64,000 nt of DNA from G958295935 sp965224235 (GTDB lineage: Bacteria > Chloroflexota > Dehalococcoidia > Lucifugimonadales > Lucifugimonadaceae): positions 496,001-560,000 of the forward strand of contig CBDCYP010000001.1 of NCBI GenBank assembly GCA_965224235.1. Direction: 5' to 3'. This document shows, piece after piece, positions 17,782 to 27,230 of the stretch; the first letter of the stretch is position 1, and each line of letters starts with the position of its first letter. A program made the translations under genes and the position numbers. The notes under the pieces are model-generated. The model worked only from the letters and a program-made list of their open reading frames with translations. It had not been told where the DNA came from and did no database searches.

Positions 17782-18161
17782 CTGATCTGCTTGTGATTCC
17801 GTGGGAGCGACGCAGTTTGCATTTTTGAACCGCCCTGCCCAATTTCGAGGCTACCACGCCCTTTGATCAGGTTGGCAAATGCGAATCTGCCACAGCGATT
17901 GCCGCCCCAATGCGGTGGCGTTATGCACTTAACACGTAAATCCAGGGGCTTCGCGACAGACGATGAACGGCCGGGGCGATGGTCGAGGTTTTGGACCGCT
18001 CCGCGAGGATCTCAGGCTCGCATCGAGCCGATTTGTTTTGCGGGCCGGGTATGCCCGTAAACTTGGGTGCGCAGTTGCACCATTCACCTGGGCTTCTGCG
18101 TTTATGTCAAATTGGCCGCCGGGCGTCTGGCGGCAGAATACCGGGAAGCACAGTTAACGTC
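17782..18161. other. Intergenic region upstream of aminotransferase
   Basis: 380 bp. The aminotransferase frame is open upstream to 17979, but those residues have no family resemblance and no better start signal, so the stretch is treated as non-coding. It would hold the divergent promoters of the FMN reductase and the aminotransferase; no convincing hairpin or RNA motif was seen. Confidence 0.5.
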
Positions 18162-19469
18162 ATGGCAGATCGCTACGCCAAATCACGCGCCTTGTTCGAA
18201 CGTGCCCAGAGCCTGGTTGCAGGCGGCATTTCGAGTCAGATCCGCCGAAGCGAGCAGCCGGTCCCGCTGTTTTTCTCTCACGCCAAGCATGGCCGTATGT
18301 GGGACGTTGACGGCAACGAGTACGTCGACTACGTACAGGGAATGGGACCGAACCTGTTCGGGCATTCCCCGGATTTCCTGATCGACGCGGTCGCCAGCGC
18401 CATGCAGGAAGGCATCGTTTTCACCGGCCAGTTTGAGAGAGAACTCGAAGTGGCGGAGATGGTGCGGGAGGCAGTACCGCTAAAGGGAACGGTGCGGTTT
18501 GCCAGTTCGGGGACCGAGATCGACCAACTTGTTATTCGCCTGGCACGCGGGTTCACCGGGCGGCCGAAGTTTCTTAAGTTCGAGGGCCACTACCACGGTT
18601 GGGCCGACTCGGTTAACTACAGCGTTCATCCTCCACTCGATCAGGCTGGCCCGCAGCAGTCGCCTGCGCCTATCCGAGAGTCCGCCGGTATGGACCCGGC
18701 ATCGAGTGAGAACGTCGTTATATGCCACTGGAACGATCTCGACGCGTTAAATATGGCGTTCGAGCAATCGCCGGATCAGATCGCGGGGGTGATCATGGAA
18801 CCCCTGCTGATAAACACGAATTTCATCTTCCCGCGTGACGGCTACCTGGAAGGTGTGAAAGAGATTTGCGAGCGCAACGGCGCGCTGCTCATATTCGACG
18901 AGGTGATAACGGGATTCAGGGTCGCGCTCGGCGGCGTGCAGGAACTTACCGGAGTCGAACCCGATCTTGCCACCTACGCAAAATCACTGGCCGGAGGTTT
19001 TCCCATCGCAATGCTGCTCGGCCGGCCGGATGTGATGGAGATGCTCGGCGACGGTACGGTCCAACACGGCGGCAGCTTCAACTCAAACATGATGTCGATT
19101 GAAGCGGCCCGGGTCTGTCTTGCCCACATCATGGCCGATAGCGATGGTTTCTACAGAGACCTGGACATGCGCGGGACGCGGTTGATGGACGGCTTGACGA
19201 GCGCCGCCCGCGAGTCGGAGTCCAATCTGAGAGTTCATGGCCTCGGCTCCGTATTTTCGACGGCCTTCACCACCCGCGCGAACATAGATGACTATCGGGA
19301 ACATGCCCTGTACTGCGACGAAGACAAATACCAGCAATTCCGGACTGCGATGCTCGAGCGCGGCGTCCGTATTTCTGCCAACGGCCGCTGGCACATGGCG
19401 TCGACCCACACCGATGAAGACGTTGAGCTGACGGTCGAGGCAGCCCAAGATGCCCTTATGTCGATTTAA
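18162..19469 (+). CDS. Class III PLP aminotransferase, glutamate-1-semialdehyde aminomutase-like
   Basis: PLP enzyme closest in appearance to HemL-type proteins. ATG at 18162 gives 435 residues starting ADRYAKSRALFERAQSLVAGGISS, the HemL-like N-terminus. FASSGTEI, EGHYHGWAD, LIFDEVITGFRVALGG (Asp246) and TYAKSLAGGFPIAMLLG with the PLP lysine Lys274 are clear. The usual SGTEA block is altered to SGTEID, and no other haem-synthesis gene is near, so it may act on another amino acid rather than glutamate-1-semialdehyde. Followed by a FIST-domain gene on the same strand. Confidence 0.88.
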   Translation: MADRYAKSRALFERAQSLVAGGISSQIRRSEQPVPLFFSHAKHGRMWDVDGNEYVDYVQGMGPNLFGHSPDFLIDAVASAMQEGIVFTGQFERELEVAEMVREAVPLKGTVRFASSGTEIDQLVIRLARGFTGRPKFLKFEGHYHGWADSVNYSVHPPLDQAGPQQSPAPIRESAGMDPASSENVVICHWNDLDALNMAFEQSPDQIAGVIMEPLLINTNFIFPRDGYLEGVKEICERNGALLIFDEVITGFRVALGGVQELTGVEPDLATYAKSLAGGFPIAMLLGRPDVMEMLGDGTVQHGGSFNSNMMSIEAARVCLAHIMADSDGFYRDLDMRGTRLMDGLTSAARESESNLRVHGLGSVFSTAFTTRANIDDYREHALYCDEDKYQQFRTAMLERGVRISANGRWHMASTHTDEDVELTVEAAQDALMSI

Positions 19470-19608
19470 TTGTGATTGGCTGACACGCGACAGGGCGGGT
19501 AGGGTGAGCATCGAGCTGCCGTCAGTGTCTGCCCGTAACGAGGGCAAGTGGGGCGTCGAGCGCAGCGGTTCATCTATTCACCGGACAGCGCCCCGGGGGA
19601 TTCCAGGC

Positions 19609-20808
19609 TTGAAATGGACGTCAGCTATTTCGGACGCATCGTCATTTTCAGAGGCGGTCACCGACGCCTGCGGGCAGGTGCTACACAACCTTGAGGGTCA
19701 AAAGCCTGACCTGGCGATCGTATTCATATCGTCCCAGCACGCCCCTTCGTACTATTCCACTCCCGAACTTTTCATAGAAAAGTTGTCCCCCGGCGCCCTG
19801 TTCGGGTGTTCGGCCGCAGGTGTAATAGGCGCAGGGCACGAATTTGAACGACGAACGGCGGTGGCTGTCCTCGCGGCATCGATGCCCGGAGTAAACGTCC
19901 ATACGTTCGCAATCGAAAACTACGAATTGCCCGACCTGGACGCCCCTCCCGAGGCATGGGAGAAACTGATCGGCGCGCCGGCAGCGGAATGTCCGGCCAT
20001 CATGCTGCTGCCCGACCCGTTCTCCATCCCCGCAGAAGAGTTGCTATCAGGACTGGACTACGCATACCCGAACGCTGTGAAGGTCGGCGGCCTGGCCAGC
20101 GGTGGCGACGCGCCGGGCAGCAATGCCCTGTTCAACGGCAAGCAGGTCCGCAGGTCGGGGGTCGTGGGCGCTGCGTTTACCGGAAATCTAATCGTCGACT
20201 CGGTCGTTGCCCAGGGTTGCAAACCCATCGGGAGCCCGATGGTGATCACCGAATCCGAACGAAACGTCATACACACTCTCGACGGCGACCGGCCGCTTGA
20301 GGTACTGCGGTCGTTATTTGAACAGTCCGACATGGCCGAGCGCAGGCTAATAGAGCGTTCCCTCCAGATCGGCGTCGTGATGGACCCACTGAACGATTCG
20401 TTTGCAGCCGGAGACTTTCTGATACGAAACGTGATCGGCGCAGACGAGGAAGGCGGGACATTGACGGTCGGGGAGATGGTCCAGGAGGGCCAGGTGGTGC
20501 AGTTCCACGTGCAGGACGCAGACGCGGCAGACGAGGACCTCCGAGTGATGTTGGAGCGTTACGCGGAGGGTATAGCCGGCGACGAACCGGCCTCTGCTCT
20601 CCTGTTTACCTGCCTGGGAAGAGGACAGAACCTGTTCGGGACTCCAGACCACGAAACGGGCAGATTCCGGTCCATTGTGGCGCCCATCCCTCTCGCCGGG
20701 TTCTTCTGCAACGGAGAGATCGGGCCGGTCGGGGGCACCACGTTCCTGCACGGCTATACGTCGAGTTTCGCCCTGTTCAAGCCCTCCACGGCAGTTTCGG
20801 TTTGCTGA
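19609..20808 (+). CDS. FIST N/C domain sensory protein
   Basis: FIST domains are predicted small-ligand (possibly amino-acid) sensor modules in signal transduction. The N-terminal FIST part contains LFGCSAAGVIGAGHEFE and PNAVKVGGLASGG; the FIST_C part has LQIGVVMDPLNDSFAAGDFLIRNV-type sequence, FTCLGRGQNLFG and the closing PLAGFFCNGEIGPVGG then FLHGYTSSFALF. No transmitter domain is attached. TTG at 19609 is the likeliest start (399 residues); the frame extends to 19450 without similarity. No partner kinase is nearby. Confidence 0.85.
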   Translation: MKWTSAISDASSFSEAVTDACGQVLHNLEGQKPDLAIVFISSQHAPSYYSTPELFIEKLSPGALFGCSAAGVIGAGHEFERRTAVAVLAASMPGVNVHTFAIENYELPDLDAPPEAWEKLIGAPAAECPAIMLLPDPFSIPAEELLSGLDYAYPNAVKVGGLASGGDAPGSNALFNGKQVRRSGVVGAAFTGNLIVDSVVAQGCKPIGSPMVITESERNVIHTLDGDRPLEVLRSLFEQSDMAERRLIERSLQIGVVMDPLNDSFAAGDFLIRNVIGADEEGGTLTVGEMVQEGQVVQFHVQDADAADEDLRVMLERYAEGIAGDEPASALLFTCLGRGQNLFGTPDHETGRFRSIVAPIPLAGFFCNGEIGPVGGTTFLHGYTSSFALFKPSTAVSVC

Positions 20809-20881
20809 TCGGGGTCATCGCCCAGGCGCCGCTTGGGGCATTGTCACCGCACCGTCTTAGTTCGCGTCGGAGGAACGACCA

Positions 20882-21730
20882 GTGGGCAGTTTGAAAGACC
20901 AGGTGGCGATTGTTACCGGAGGAGCAACGGGCATCGGAGGGGCTACGGCGCGAACGCTTGCCAACCGCGGGGCCAGGGTTCTGATCGCAGACATCAACGA
21001 AGAGTTGGCCGCAGCCAATGTCCAATCGATCACGGACGCCGACGGTACGGCTGTCTCGATGCGTGTTGACGTGTCGAAGACGGGCGATAGTCAGCGCATG
21101 GTTGCTGAGGCAACGGATCGATGGGGCCGAATCGACATTCTCGTACAGAACGCATTCGGGGTGGCGAACATGCCGGCCGGTTTTCAGGGCGGCGCTGAGG
21201 ACGTGGAGGAGGGTGCGTGGGACTATGGCATATCGGTTCTCGCAAAAGCACTCTACCTCGGCGTCAAATACACCGTGCCGGTCATGCGTGAAGGCGGCGG
21301 CGGCAACATCGTCAATCTCGCCTCGGTCCACAGCCTGCTTCAGGCTCCTGGCTGGTTGATATACGAAGCGGGCAAGGCGTCGGTGGTTGGCATGACCCGC
21401 CAGATGGCGACCGAGTATGGGCCCGACGGGATTCGAGTGAACTGCGTGTGCCCCGGTCATATCGTTACCGAGGGCATCGCAGAAATGTGGAAGTCGAACC
21501 CTGAAGGGCTCGACTTCTACGGCGACATGTACCCCCTTCGCCGGACGGGAGTCCCGGATGACATCGCCAAAGCCATCGCGTTCCTGTGTTCAGACGATGC
21601 GTCGTTCATCACCGGACATGCACTGGTCGTCGATGGCGGACTCACGATACAAATTCAAGAGGACTTTGGCGTCCGGATGGCTGAGTACGCACGAGCGCAT
21701 CCCGAGATGGTCCCCCCGCGCAACTTCTAG
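20882..21730 (+). CDS. Short-chain dehydrogenase/reductase
   Basis: Classical SDR oxidoreductase with cofactor motif TGGATGIGGATA, DINEE after strand 2, catalytic Ser in VNLASVHSLL, and Tyr/Lys in YEAGKAS, followed by NCVCPGHIVTEG and the C-terminal ITGHALVVDGGL. The usual NNAG motif is QNAFG here. A C-terminal extension of about 25 residues follows the core. GTG start at 20882 has GGAGG-like sequence upstream (CGGAGGAACGACCA). Substrate unknown. Confidence 0.9.
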   Translation: MGSLKDQVAIVTGGATGIGGATARTLANRGARVLIADINEELAAANVQSITDADGTAVSMRVDVSKTGDSQRMVAEATDRWGRIDILVQNAFGVANMPAGFQGGAEDVEEGAWDYGISVLAKALYLGVKYTVPVMREGGGGNIVNLASVHSLLQAPGWLIYEAGKASVVGMTRQMATEYGPDGIRVNCVCPGHIVTEGIAEMWKSNPEGLDFYGDMYPLRRTGVPDDIAKAIAFLCSDDASFITGHALVVDGGLTIQIQEDFGVRMAEYARAHPEMVPPRNF

Positions 21731-21793
21731 CCTCATTGGGCCAAACGCGGCGTTCGTAAGCCGGGTGATCAGAAACGGCGGCGCAGGATCCGC

Positions 21794-22306
21794 CTACAGC
21801 TTCAGCAGGGAACGTACGTCGATACCAGGCAGCGCCGCCCTGCCCTGCAGATCTTCGAGTTCGACTACGAACGCCAACGCTTGCACACGCGCTCGGACCT
21901 TGTTCGCGAGCTTGACCGCAGCTGCCGCAGTGCCGCCGGTGGCGAGAAGATCGTCCACTATGACGAGGTGGGCGCCGGGCCAGATCGTCTGGGGATTTAC
22001 CTCGATTCGGTCGATACCGTATTCGAGTTCGAAGTCGACACCCATAGTCACCGGCGGCAGTTTGGCCACCTTCCTGAATGGGATTACGGGCAATCCCATC
22101 GCGTATGCGATCGGGGCGCCGAACAGAAAGCCGCGTGCATCTATCGCGCCGATCGCCTCCGCCTCGCACTCGCTCAGCTCTTCGACCAACTTATCCACGA
22201 CGTACCTGAAGGCAGGTGGATGGGCCAGAAGCGGAGTAATATCGCGAAACAATATGCCGGGCTTTGGGTAATCGGGTACTTCTCTAATCCAGCGATTAAG
22301 GTCCAC
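21794..22306 (-). CDS. apt: Adenine phosphoribosyltransferase
   Basis: Salvages adenine to AMP using PRPP. The 170-residue protein begins WIREVPDYPKPGILFRDITPLL, the Apt N-terminal signature, and carries the PRPP-binding motif VIVDDLLATGGTAAAA and GAIDARGFLFGAPIAYAMG. GTG start. It stands alone between plus-strand genes. Confidence 0.96.
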   Translation of the reverse strand: MDLNRWIREVPDYPKPGILFRDITPLLAHPPAFRYVVDKLVEELSECEAEAIGAIDARGFLFGAPIAYAMGLPVIPFRKVAKLPPVTMGVDFELEYGIDRIEVNPQTIWPGAHLVIVDDLLATGGTAAAAVKLANKVRARVQALAFVVELEDLQGRAALPGIDVRSLLKL

Positions 22307-22488
22307 TACGCGTCTCCCTGACGGTGCGCCTATCGGCCTTTACATGGATACACAAGTGGAGATTGGGACTTACGGCCGTATCGGAGCGTCACGATGCCGA
22401 CCGAAAGTTGGCGCCAATCATTCCCTGTCGATCCACAGATACGTGGCTAGAATACGTTGGCGCGCAAGTCGTGGCGCCGGAGGTGCAG

Positions 22489-23250
22489 ATGCAAACACTC
22501 GAAGCGATCAGGGTCGAACACGATGGACCCGTAGCGGTCATTACCTTATGCCGCCCGGAGGTCTTGAACGCCCTCAACTCTACGCTCCAGGATGAGTTGT
22601 ACACGACGTTCAAGGAACTCGACGCAGACAGCAAGACTCACGCAATCGTCATTACGGGGTCTGGCGACAGGGCGTTTTCCGCGGGGGCCGACATCAAGGA
22701 GATGGCGAGACGCCAACAGGACGGCAATTCCTCGCCAAGTTCCAGCCACATAGAAGACGTGTGGGGACTCGCCGACGCCCGAAAGCCAACCATTGGCGCG
22801 TTGAATGGCCTCGCGTTCGGCGGGGGCGCAGTGTTAGCTTCTTCACTCGACATTCGCGTCGGATGCTCCCGTACAAGATTCCGGTTTCTGGCCGTTTCTT
22901 ACGGGCGTATCAATTGTACGTGGCTGCTGCCGGGAATAGTCGGCAGGCCCATTGCCCTCGACCTACTATTGTCGGCACGCGTCGTCGGGGCGGATGAGGC
23001 ATACCGGATCGGACTGCTCAACCGGCTCGTCGAACCTGAACAAGTCTTGCCGGAGGCGATGCAGATCGGCCACGCCATCGCGGCCAACGACGCCCGGATG
23101 GCGCAGGCCGCAAAACGACTGGTCAACCATGCGCCGGGGTCTACCCGCCGCGAGTGGTACGACGCCGAAAGGGACGCGATGCGGGGCGACAACGAACCCA
23201 CCCCTGTGACGGAGGCATTCTCCGACTTCCTGGCCCGCAAAGGTTTTTGA
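22489..23250 (+). CDS. Enoyl-CoA hydratase/isomerase family protein
   Basis: Crotonase-fold enzyme acting on an acyl-CoA. VITLCRPEVLNALNSTL, the oxyanion-hole segment RAFSAGADIKEMARR and IGALNGLAFGGGAVLASSLDIRVG are typical. At the positions of the two catalytic glutamates of true hydratases the sequence differs (SYGRINCTWLLPG), so it may be an isomerase or another crotonase reaction. ATG at 22489 has GGAGG 6 nt upstream, giving 253 residues; the open frame upstream to 22324 is not family-like. It is followed by a CoA-transferase 21 bp later. Confidence 0.9.
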   Translation: MQTLEAIRVEHDGPVAVITLCRPEVLNALNSTLQDELYTTFKELDADSKTHAIVITGSGDRAFSAGADIKEMARRQQDGNSSPSSSHIEDVWGLADARKPTIGALNGLAFGGGAVLASSLDIRVGCSRTRFRFLAVSYGRINCTWLLPGIVGRPIALDLLLSARVVGADEAYRIGLLNRLVEPEQVLPEAMQIGHAIAANDARMAQAAKRLVNHAPGSTRREWYDAERDAMRGDNEPTPVTEAFSDFLARKGF

Positions 23251-23271
23251 CGCACTCCGTGAGGTAGCCGT

Positions 23272-24552
23272 GTGAATGCCGGCCTACCGATACCCGTCAC
23301 TAGACAGACGAACTACGAAAGAGAAGTCAGCGCCTTGCATGAAGACATGATTGAAGGTTTCAAAGACCACTCCGGACCGGGACCGCTCGAAGGGATTCGA
23401 GCGCTGGATCTGGGCAGGTACCAGGCCGGCCCGCGCTGCGGGCTCGTGTTCGCCCGGCTGGGGGCCGACGTTATCAAGGTGGAACCTCCAGGGAGAGGCG
23501 ACGAGAGCCGGGCCAACAGCCCACGCGTTCGCGGGCAGAGTTCTTACTGGGTCCAATACAACTCCGGGAAACGCAGCCTATCAGTTGACTTGCGAACGGA
23601 AGAAGGCAAGGAAATCCTTCGAAAGCTAATCAAGGAATCGGACATTCTTATCCAGAATTTCCGCCCGGGGACGATCGCCAAGATGGGCTTCGGCTATGAA
23701 ACGTTGAGGGCCCTGAACCCCGGCATCATCATGATCAACGTCTCTGCCTATGGCCAATACGGGCCTTACCACTCCCGCGTAGGATTCGACCAGGTTGGCC
23801 AGGCGATTTCCGGGCTGATGTCGCTGAACGGCGATCCCAACGGGCAGCCCACCCTCGTTCCGTTCCCGTTGATCGACCGAATCACCGCCCTGCACGCCAC
23901 CATCGGCGCGCTGGCCGCGCTGCATGAGCGTTCCCGTTCAGGCGAGGGGCAGGCCATCGACGTCTGCTTGGCCGACTCGGCATATACGACCGTGGAGATA
24001 CCCGTTTCCACGTACCTCGGCACTGGCGAAGAGACGCCCCGATCCGGCAATCGATACGGCGTGGGCGACATGTATGAGACTGAGGATGGCCACGTCTACC
24101 TCGCCAGCTATTCGAGCGACAACATCTTTCCCCGGTTTGCCAAGGCCATTGGCCGGCCGGAGTGGGCAACCGATAGCCGGCTCTCGTCCCGCAGTGGGCG
24201 TGGCGAGTTTGCTCACGAGATCGAGCCCGAGCTGGCCAGATGGTTCGCATCGCAAACGACCGAACAGGCCACCAACGCGTTGGGTGAAGCAGGCGTGCCG
24301 TGCTCACCCGTGAATGACGTCAAAGCCGCATCCGCCGACCCCCACATGCGCGAGCGCGACGTGATTGTCGAGGTAGAAGACAAGCGGGCCGGCAACATCC
24401 ACGTGACCGGCAGGGTGATAAAGTTCAGCCGCAGCGGTATGCCGGTCGGCAAAGCGCCAGAGATTGGCGAGCACACCGGCGAAATCCTCTCCGACATGCT
24501 TAACATGCCGGAGGAAGAGATTGCAGCGTTGCGCGAGCAGGGAGTGGTCTGA
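23272..24552 (+). CDS. CaiB/BaiF family (class III) CoA-transferase
   Basis: Moves CoA between carboxylic acids. Family features are RALDLGRYQAGPRCGLVFARLGADVIKVE-type sequence, NSGKRSLSVDL, DILIQNFRPGTIAKMG, and the catalytic Asp in YHSRVGFDQVGQAISGLM. The rest (GDMYETEDGHVYLA, AGVPCSPVNDVKAA) matches. GTG at 23272 gives 426 residues; ATG at 23347 is possible because similarity begins only after it. Adjacent to the crotonase-fold gene, suggesting a two-step acyl-CoA conversion. Confidence 0.92.
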   Translation: MNAGLPIPVTRQTNYEREVSALHEDMIEGFKDHSGPGPLEGIRALDLGRYQAGPRCGLVFARLGADVIKVEPPGRGDESRANSPRVRGQSSYWVQYNSGKRSLSVDLRTEEGKEILRKLIKESDILIQNFRPGTIAKMGFGYETLRALNPGIIMINVSAYGQYGPYHSRVGFDQVGQAISGLMSLNGDPNGQPTLVPFPLIDRITALHATIGALAALHERSRSGEGQAIDVCLADSAYTTVEIPVSTYLGTGEETPRSGNRYGVGDMYETEDGHVYLASYSSDNIFPRFAKAIGRPEWATDSRLSSRSGRGEFAHEIEPELARWFASQTTEQATNALGEAGVPCSPVNDVKAASADPHMRERDVIVEVEDKRAGNIHVTGRVIKFSRSGMPVGKAPEIGEHTGEILSDMLNMPEEEIAALREQGVV

Positions 24553-24556
24553 GCTG

Positions 24557-25681
24557 TTAAGCCCAGGGTTGAACCACCACCCTCGTGGCTGCCGAACCGC
24601 CCTGCCTGCCGACCCACTCGGCCGTCTCAAACGCCTCGTTGATCTGCGTCAACGGGAACGTGTGGGACACCAGATCGAACAGCGGATACTTGTCCTTGAC
24701 CTTGACCAACCAATTGGTGGCGGCATCAAGCGCCCACGGGTTGTAGTGCATTATTCCGATCCACTGCGTCTGGTTGAGTATCACTTTGTTGCCCAGTAAC
24801 TGGAAACTGCCGCCTGAAATGTTGCCGACATCGACGTAGCGCCCGCCGAAGCGGACCATTTCAAGGCCCTCGAGGGCCGCTGAAGCGATGCCCACAACTT
24901 CAACCACGACGTCTGCGCCCACGCCGCGGGTTAGGTCTCGGACCCGTTCGACACGCGACTCCGGCGTTGGGAATTCATTCATGTCGATTGTCGAGGTCGC
25001 CCCGCAGCGGGAGGCAAGATCAAGCCGCGCTTTTTGACCGTCGATGGCGATGACCTGGGAAGCTCCTGAGTCTGCGGCGATTGCGCACGCATATATTCCA
25101 AGACCTCCTGCCCCCTGTATGACAACGGTGTCGCCGAATCGCAGTTTTGCCTGGTGCAAGGCCCACGTGACCTGTGTCAGGGAGCAGTTTGCCGTTGCGA
25201 GCGATGCTTCCGGTATTTCGTCCGGGGCTTTGAAAATCCAGTGGTTGCCCGGCAGTTTGTAGTACTGGGCAAATCCTCCGTCACAGTACGGATAGTCCTC
25301 CCAGGAATCACCGCGCATCCTCGGGTGGCTGCGGTAGGCGCAGGCGTGCATCTCTCCGTGGGCGCACTGGTAACAACGTTGGCAGGGGAAGAAGAATGGG
25401 AAAACCACGCGGTCCCCTTCCTTCAACGGTCTGCGCATCGAGTCGGTGGTGATTCCACCGGTGAGCGTGTCCACGACACCGCTGCACTCATGCCCGCCAA
25501 CGTACCGGTTTTTTCTCATCGGCTTGTCGCCGTCGCCCCGCCATCCGTGTAGATCGGAACCGCAGACTGCGCCGCCTGTGTTGCGAATGAGTATCGACCC
25601 GTCTTCGAGTTCGGGAACATCGACCTCTTCGACAAGAATCTTCTCGCCGGCCCCCTGAAACACTCCTGCCAAGCCTTTCAT
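24557..25681 (-). CDS. Zinc-binding alcohol dehydrogenase (MDR) family
   Basis: NAD(P)-dependent medium-chain dehydrogenase. It has the catalytic zinc site (CGSDLHGW, GGHECSGVV), a structural zinc region with Cys residues in FPCQRCYQCAHGEMHAC, and the Rossmann motif VVIQGAGGLGIYACAIA. ATG at 25681 has AGAAAGGA upstream and gives 374 residues; the frame runs to 25891 without similarity. It converges on the CaiB gene with a 4-bp gap. Substrate unknown. Confidence 0.93.
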   Translation of the reverse strand: MKGLAGVFQGAGEKILVEEVDVPELEDGSILIRNTGGAVCGSDLHGWRGDGDKPMRKNRYVGGHECSGVVDTLTGGITTDSMRRPLKEGDRVVFPFFFPCQRCYQCAHGEMHACAYRSHPRMRGDSWEDYPYCDGGFAQYYKLPGNHWIFKAPDEIPEASLATANCSLTQVTWALHQAKLRFGDTVVIQGAGGLGIYACAIAADSGASQVIAIDGQKARLDLASRCGATSTIDMNEFPTPESRVERVRDLTRGVGADVVVEVVGIASAALEGLEMVRFGGRYVDVGNISGGSFQLLGNKVILNQTQWIGIMHYNPWALDAATNWLVKVKDKYPLFDLVSHTFPLTQINEAFETAEWVGRQGGSAATRVVVQPWA

Positions 25682-26015
25682 GGATATGTCCTTTCTGACA
25701 TCTGTCGCCTGCTTTCCACCGCGTGAAGAGACGTCAGCTGCCGTTTTTTGCCAGCGCCACCGCGGCGTGTGCGAATTGGCGTCTAAGGCTGCCCAGTTTA
25801 ACCGTTGACCGACCAAGTGGCAGGGTCGATTTTCCCGTCCCTGCGACTCGAACCTGTGCATGTCGCCAAAAGCTGCCATGGAATTACCCACGATTTATCT
25901 GGCAGTATGGCCGCGAATGGCGTCGCTCATGACCTGAGGGGCGCCCGCCGGGCGAACGCCGTGGTTAATCGGAGTCATGAATCCCATGATTTCGTCTCAT
26001 GTACGATGGGCGGCG
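25682..26015. other. Divergent intergenic region, dehydrogenase/ROK
   Basis: 334 bp between the divergent alcohol dehydrogenase and ROK genes. It must carry both promoters. The ROK frame is open back to 25977, so the true start may lie there. No operator-like repeat or hairpin stands out. Confidence 0.5.
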
Positions 26016-27002
26016 ATGAATGTGATCAGCCGACCGGAAGCAATTCATGCCCTTGCCGCCGACGTGGGCGGCACAACGATGCGCGCTGCCGTCGTATCTG
26101 CCGAGGGCAAGGTGATTGCGAACGACTCGATACCCACCGAGCCCGGCCGTGAAATCGAAGATGCCGCCATGCGGTTGACCGGGATCATTGGCCTGGTTCA
26201 CGAACGTGCAGGATCGCCGCCCGTAGTGGGGCTCGGCGTGGCTACTGCGGGTCCGATCGATCCCGATACCGGCGTCTACGATAACCCCCCAAACATGTTG
26301 GGCTGGACCGGCAAGTCACTTAAGCCGGAACTGGCGCAACATCTTAATCTGCCGGTGCAGGTGGGACACGATGCGACGCTCGCCGCTCTTGCCGAAACGA
26401 CATGGGGGCCGCACAATGGCGCCCGAAATCTGCTGTACGTCACGGTCAGCACCGGCATCGGGGGCGGGATCGTCGCGAACGGTCAGGTCGTCACCGGCGC
26501 TCGAGGGGGCGCAGGCGAGGTTGGTCACCTCATCATTCGACCGGGCGAGGAAACGTGCGAGCCGGGCGGCCCCGACACCCTGGAAGGCAACGCCTCGGGT
26601 ACCTGCATCGCGAGAATGGCCGGGGAACGGGCGGCCGCGGGTGAGGCGCCGACCTTACTGGACCGCGCCGGCGGGGATGCCTCTGCAATAACCAGCCGCA
26701 TGGTATTTGAGGCTGCCGGTTCCGGAGACCCTGCGGCCATTCGGATCGTCGACCACGTGATTGAGAGCATCGGTATCGGCATGGGCAGCCTGATAAACGT
26801 GTTCGATCCGGAGGCGCTGGTTCTAGGCGGAGCAGTCACGGTTGCCCTGCAGTCCGAATGGCCAAGGTTGAAGGACGCCATAGTCCGGCACTCATTGCCC
26901 AACAGGGGCAACGCCGTACGGATCGCCGTGACCACTCTGGGCGACGAAGTCAGTCTGTTGGGCGCTGCAAGATTGGCATTCCTTAAGTCCGCCACCGGCT
27001 GA
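26016..27002 (+). CDS. ROK family sugar kinase / glucokinase-like
   Basis: ROK-family protein, probably a sugar kinase. The ATP phosphate motif ALAADVGGTTMRAAVVS is at the N-terminus. GLGVATAGPIDPDTG, the catalytic region VGHDATLAALAE, and VTVSTGIGGGIVANGQVVTGARGGAGEVGHL follow. The usual zinc motif C-x-C-G-x-x-G-C-x-E reads C-E-P-G-G-P-D-T-L-E, losing two of three cysteines. No winged-helix domain is attached, so it is a kinase rather than a repressor. ATG 26016 is chosen; 25977 is possible. Confidence 0.87.
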   Translation: MNVISRPEAIHALAADVGGTTMRAAVVSAEGKVIANDSIPTEPGREIEDAAMRLTGIIGLVHERAGSPPVVGLGVATAGPIDPDTGVYDNPPNMLGWTGKSLKPELAQHLNLPVQVGHDATLAALAETTWGPHNGARNLLYVTVSTGIGGGIVANGQVVTGARGGAGEVGHLIIRPGEETCEPGGPDTLEGNASGTCIARMAGERAAAGEAPTLLDRAGGDASAITSRMVFEAAGSGDPAAIRIVDHVIESIGIGMGSLINVFDPEALVLGGAVTVALQSEWPRLKDAIVRHSLPNRGNAVRIAVTTLGDEVSLLGAARLAFLKSATG

Positions 27003-27230
27003 TCGGCTAGTCGCGGCGCCAAATCACACACAGGTTGTCAGCCACCCTGCCGTACGCGGTTCAATTGGCGGCGACTACGCCCCGTTCACACCAGAACAAA
27101 CGCGTTCCCGCCCCCTCGACTGTCATTTGTATGTTGCGAATGTCCCACGAATCGGCCAATTTGTGGGGCAGGCGGGAGGGGCGCGTCGACTGTCATTGGG
27201 CGGACCGGGCAATCGAGGAGCAACGCGGCT

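Noticed and set aside
17979..18161. N-terminal extension of the class III aminotransferase
   Set aside because: Open frame only; family similarity begins at ATG 18162.
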